A stretch of 7,649 bases of DNA from JACPIN01 sp964367085 (lineage in GTDB: Archaea > Nanobdellota > Nanobdellia > SCGC-AAA011-G17 > ARS1403): positions 1 to 7,649 of the forward strand of contig CAYIWL010000040.1 of NCBI GenBank assembly GCA_964367085.1, in the 5' to 3' direction. Both the position numbers and the translations under genes were made by a program. How positions within the stretch are numbered: the first letter of the stretch is position 1; every line of letters begins with the position of its first letter. A model generated the notes under the pieces. That model did not search any database and was not told the DNA's origin. It was given only the letters and a program-made list of their open reading frames with translations. Positions 4,436 to 7,649 of the stretch are shown here, piece after piece.

Positions 4436-5951
4436 AAACTAAAAATATTTTTATTTTTGGAATTATTTTTTTAGTTGGGATATTTTTTACTAATCTTGTT
4501 TCTGCTGAAGTAACTTGCAGCAAAACAATTGATGGATTTTGGTGTGGAGTTGCTCCCGATGAATCTTACTGTGATTCTGGTTATGGTACTATAACTGACC
4601 CTTCTCAATGTAGTGGCGTATGCTGCGTCAATCAAGGAATTTGTACCTCTTTCAGTTCAAAAGTAGAGTGCCTTGTGAATGGAGGGACTATTGCTGCATA
4701 TGGCAGCTGCTACTCAAATGGAAATCCAATTAACTCATGTGTTGAAGATAAATGCTTCCTTGGAGATGAGCTTTTAACTGTTACTCGAGCAAGATGTGAT
4801 TATCTAGCAGCTCAGAGAGGATTATCCTTTGGCGAATATTCTTTTGGAAAAAAAGAGGTTGAAAAATCTTCAAATAATCCTGTTCCGGCTTCTTTAGGCT
4901 GTTGTGTGCAGGGAAGTAGTTGTAGCTTGAAAAATGAAGGAAACTGTTTTATCTCTGGAGGGAAATTCAATGCTGGAAAATCCTGTTCTGATAACAGTTT
5001 AGCTGGAAGCTGTTCTCAATGCCAAGGCGTTGTCAGATCCTGCAGCAAGGATCATAGTTCTGTATTGGTTAAAAATGGATGCGGACAAGTTGAAAAGATT
5101 GAAAGTTGCAAGGAATTTGAATTTTGCGACAATAAAGGTGGCGTTGTCGGATGTTATTCTAATGAATGCGAAGCGGGAGGAAAGATTGTGCTTCCGGCTG
5201 TTGACATTGGTTCTGGGAAAAAAATAATTCCTGAACCTATTACTATAACTGCAGAAATGCTCGGCCTTGAAGGAAGCAATGTGAAGAGCAGGCAGAATGG
5301 AGAGAGCTGGTGCATGGTTTCTGGACAAGTACGAAGCGATAATAAAAATAAAAACACCGAGGTTTTCTTCCTATCAAAACCCGAAGCCATTGCAAAATAT
5401 GATGATGGCTTATGGGCTTATTCTGCCGGACTTACTTTTCATAGATTTGTTTGCAACAATGGGAAAATTGATTTAGAGCAGTGTGGCGGAGAATTCAGAG
5501 ACGAGATTTGTGTTACTAAAAGCGAATTAAACTATCTTGATTGGGGAAAATACAGCGAAGATATTTTGTACTGTTTGAATGATGGAAGAAAGCTTAAGAA
5601 AGATGGGCATATTCTGCAAGCACCTGTTGATTTGAGAGAAAGAGAAGAGGCTTTTTGCAGAGAAAATTTGGAGGATAAAATTGAAGATTGCAGGGCTGCA
5701 TTTCCAAAAGGATCCTTTTTTTATCAGCCGACATCTCCAAGACATTCTCCTTCACCTCCTATTCAACAAAATCAATGCGGACGTTGTGGAAAGGGATTTT
5801 TTAATGTCTGTGGGAATGATGAATGTAGANNNNNNNNNNNNNNNNNNNNNNNNNNNNNNNNNNNNNNNNNNNNNNNNNNNNNNNNNNNNNNNNNNNNNNN
5901 NNNNNNNNNNNNNNNNNNNNNNNNNNNNNAAGCGGTGGAAACAATGGTTGA
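4432..5951 (+). CDS. secreted cysteine-rich protein, interrupted by the assembly gap
   Basis: The frame is open for 466 codons from ATG 4432 (ATGA overlap with the previous gene) to the N gap. A signal peptide spans residues 1-25 (hydrophobic core, VSA then E26). I count about 36 Cys in 466 residues, most before residue 250. Two copies of a CC-x5-C-x7/8-C-x3-GG module start at C64 and C157. Further on are a domain with few Cys (about 250-430), a Pro/Ser linker (431-448) and a C-x2-C-x7-C-x4-C motif at C449-C465. After the gap, SGGNNG then TGA at 5949-5951 is the most likely end; the missing length is unknown. Known families were not recognised. The many Cys suggest a disulfide-stabilised or metal-binding extracellular protein, perhaps for adhesion or cell contact (inference). 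Confidence 0.75.
5830..5929. other. assembly gap of 100 Ns
   Basis: Exactly 100 undetermined bases interrupt the window. A round 100 is commonly a placeholder for unknown length, so reading frame and distance across it cannot be trusted. It begins directly after the C-x2-C-x7-C-x4-C motif, which has a counterpart in the next gene. Confidence 0.97.
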
Positions 5952-7649
5952 TTTGTTTATGAAAAGAATAATATTTGCAATCCTTTTTGTAACTCTTGTA
6001 ATCCCTGGAGGATATGCTTGGTTCGGATGGGATGATGCGATTGCTTTAGGCGCTGGATGCATTTTTGGAGGCGTGACTAGTGCAATTAGCGGCTCATGTT
6101 ATCCGTATAGCCCAAAATATAGTGATAAAAATCTTTGCGAGATGTGTGCTGCTGGTGCTTTTAATGTCTGTACTGAATATAAATGCAGGGCTATTGGATC
6201 TAACTGCAGATTCCAGTTTAATAATGGGATAGGTTTTTGTACAAGTAGTGTTGCTATTGGAGCGCCCAAGATTACAGAGTTTGGATATGGAGAGATAGAC
6301 AAAGATGAGATTTTAGAGGCTAGATCAGGTCCTGATTCTTGGACCCTTGGAACACTAGATAGAAGCAAATCTTATTTCATTGTTTTTACAACTGACAAAC
6401 CAGCTACCTGTAGCAGAGCGTCAAACCAAATTAGATTAAGCAGCGATGCTGGAGGATCTCCATTAAAATTAACTGATGGATTAATACATGCAGATGGAAC
6501 TATTTTTCATGCTTTGAGTGATAGTGATTTTAATGTGATGTATCAACAATGTCCGGATGATGGGAGTGGTTTTTGCAGAGACTATTTGCAATGCTCTGTT
6601 GACGACGCTGGTGGAAGAGAGATAAAATCACCCATATACACAATATTATTTAAGTTAAAAGATACTCCTGATACTTTTGCACCACAGATTAGAAAACATA
6701 ATCCTGATAATGGAGCGATGCTTCCTCTCAATAGTTTAGCGATTGACTTTAGCATTGGTGTTGTTGATCCTGCTGGAATTACTGAATGCAAGTATTCTTC
6801 GCAATTGCAAAACTTTAATGATATGAAAGAAAAACTTGATTGTGTTCCTGCGGAACTTGAAAATGGCGTGATTGTTGTTGATGAAAATGGCAATGAGCAA
6901 AGCGGTGTTGAGCAGAATTTTGTCCAGCAATGCAGCAAACAAATCCCCCTGGATCTTTCTTTAGATAAATATGATGTCTATGTTAGTTGCAAAGATGAGC
7001 TGGGAAACTTCCATAATCCCGCTGAAAAATTTAGTTACAGAAAAGGAAAAATGCTTGAAATGGAAGTTAAGATTGATAACTCTGTTTATGCCGGCAGTAG
7101 AATTGAGTTGGAGGGAAGAAGACATAGCTTAATTGCAAATACCAAGGGAGGAGATAATGATAAGTCCATTTGCTTATATTCGCATTCGTTTAACCAAGCA
7201 CCATTTACAGAGATGAAAACTTTTGAAGACACAAGCAAATTGACAGACCGTGGTGCAGCTGAAAGAGCGATTATTCAAAGAATGCATAATCTTGTTCTGG
7301 ATAATATTTTTATTAACTCTGGCAATTATGATTTTAAAGTAAATTGTTATGATCCTGTTGGAAATAATTTGACTAGTGATATTTTTCTTAACGTGAGAAT
7401 TGCAGGTTCTTCGGGAGTTGGAGCCCAAACAAGTTTATCTATAATTGATTTTGGTCCTAAAAATATCGTTGACAAAAATAGTGCTGAGTTGTTTGTTTTA
7501 GTCGGCGGAGGAAAAAAAGGTGCAGGAAGAGAAGCTGAGTGCAAGTTTACAGGTAATTTTGAAAAAGCATTTGCTGCGTCTGAATCTGGAGTCATTAATA
7601 ACCTTGAAAATAATTTAGATTATTCTGAATTAGTGCCTCACGGAGATGG
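5944..7649 (+). CDS. large secreted protein with Cys motif and Ig-like segments, 3' end beyond the window
   Basis: The frame stays open to the window edge (568 codons seen). ATG 5944 overlaps the preceding TGA and has GGTGG (5934-5938) 5 nt upstream. ATG 5959 would give a classic signal peptide, MKRIIFAILFVTLVIPGGYA, and may be the real start. Mature protein features, numbered from 5944, are the motif C65-x2-C68-x7-C76-x4-C81 plus C88, a less characterised region to about 240, and then an Ig-like segment from DTFAPQIRKHNPDNGAMLP (about 243) to KYDVYVSCKDELGNF (342-356). A second related segment ends GNYDFKVNCYDPVGNN (460-475), sharing a Y-x-V/F-x-V-x-C-x-D-x2-GN pattern. A third domain begins near SLSIIDFGPKNIV. 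It is probably a cell-surface or secreted structural or adhesion protein made with the preceding two; no enzymatic motif was seen. Confidence 0.75.
   Translation, partial: MVDLFMKRIIFAILFVTLVIPGGYAWFGWDDAIALGAGCIFGGVTSAISGSCYPYSPKYSDKNLCEMCAAGAFNVCTEYKCRAIGSNCRFQFNNGIGFCTSSVAIGAPKITEFGYGEIDKDEILEARSGPDSWTLGTLDRSKSYFIVFTTDKPATCSRASNQIRLSSDAGGSPLKLTDGLIHADGTIFHALSDSDFNVMYQQCPDDGSGFCRDYLQCSVDDAGGREIKSPIYTILFKLKDTPDTFAPQIRKHNPDNGAMLPLNSLAIDFSIGVVDPAGITECKYSSQLQNFNDMKEKLDCVPAELENGVIVVDENGNEQSGVEQNFVQQCSKQIPLDLSLDKYDVYVSCKDELGNFHNPAEKFSYRKGKMLEMEVKIDNSVYAGSRIELEGRRHSLIANTKGGDNDKSICLYSHSFNQAPFTEMKTFEDTSKLTDRGAAERAIIQRMHNLVLDNIFINSGNYDFKVNCYDPVGNNLTSDIFLNVRIAGSSGVGAQTSLSIIDFGPKNIVDKNSAELFVLVGGGKKGAGREAECKFTGNFEKAFAASESGVINNLENNLDYSELVPHGD

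Noticed and set aside
4999..5745. Several minus-strand and alternate-frame open stretches opposite the Cys-rich gene.
   Set aside because: They lie wholly inside a continuous 466-codon frame with a signal peptide and family-like Cys spacing. They have no promoters and odd composition.
4432..7649. One giant protein across the gap, because the two halves are nominally in the same frame with 100 Ns.
   Set aside because: The gap length is a likely placeholder. A fresh signal peptide (MKRIIFAILFV) appears right after the gap, and SGGNNG-stop in another frame fits the end of the first protein.

Overview
The window looks like a piece of a low-GC DPANN-type archaeal genome (Woesearchaeota/Pacearchaeota-like is my best guess, by inference). 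Four signs point that way. There is an archaeal-type PCNA sliding clamp. The first gene of each transcription unit has a TATA-like box centred about 26-28 nt upstream of its start codon with no Shine-Dalgarno site, as expected for leaderless archaeal mRNAs. Internal genes overlap as ATGA and some carry GAGGT-like sites. The right half encodes a membrane-anchored pilin-like protein and large cysteine-rich secreted proteins of a style I associate with these archaea. The window contains an assembly gap of 100 Ns (5830-5929).

Left part (1-2197, + strand): a possible gene tail, then PCNA (124-867) followed one base later by a flavin reductase-like protein (869-1357). A separately promoted nucleotidyltransferase of the RlaP/COG3541 type follows (1404-2197); its reading frame breaks at an A-run near 1763-1768, so catalytic core and C-terminal part lie in different frames.

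Middle (2238-3283): a minus-strand HEPN/MNT pair (3093 to 2238), convergent with the previous gene. The MNT start lies inside the HEPN gene and has its own GAGGT site. Upstream are three copies of a TACTTGGTAA-containing element spaced exactly 40 bp. Two of them bracket the HEPN TATA box, and one ends on the HEPN start codon. This strongly resembles an operator array.

Right part (3284 to the end, + strand): a tight operon of six genes divergent from HEPN/MNT. It holds two tiny membrane proteins (41 and 58 aa), a 44-aa ribbon-helix-helix regulator, a pilin-like single-span protein, a signal-peptide protein with about 36 cysteines that is cut by the gap, and a second secreted protein with a matching Cys motif and Ig-like segments that runs off the window. 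The likely theme is regulated display of surface or extracellular proteins, with a small regulator encoded at the head of the operon. The two tiny genes, the RHH gene and both large secreted proteins are easily missed by simple ORF calling.
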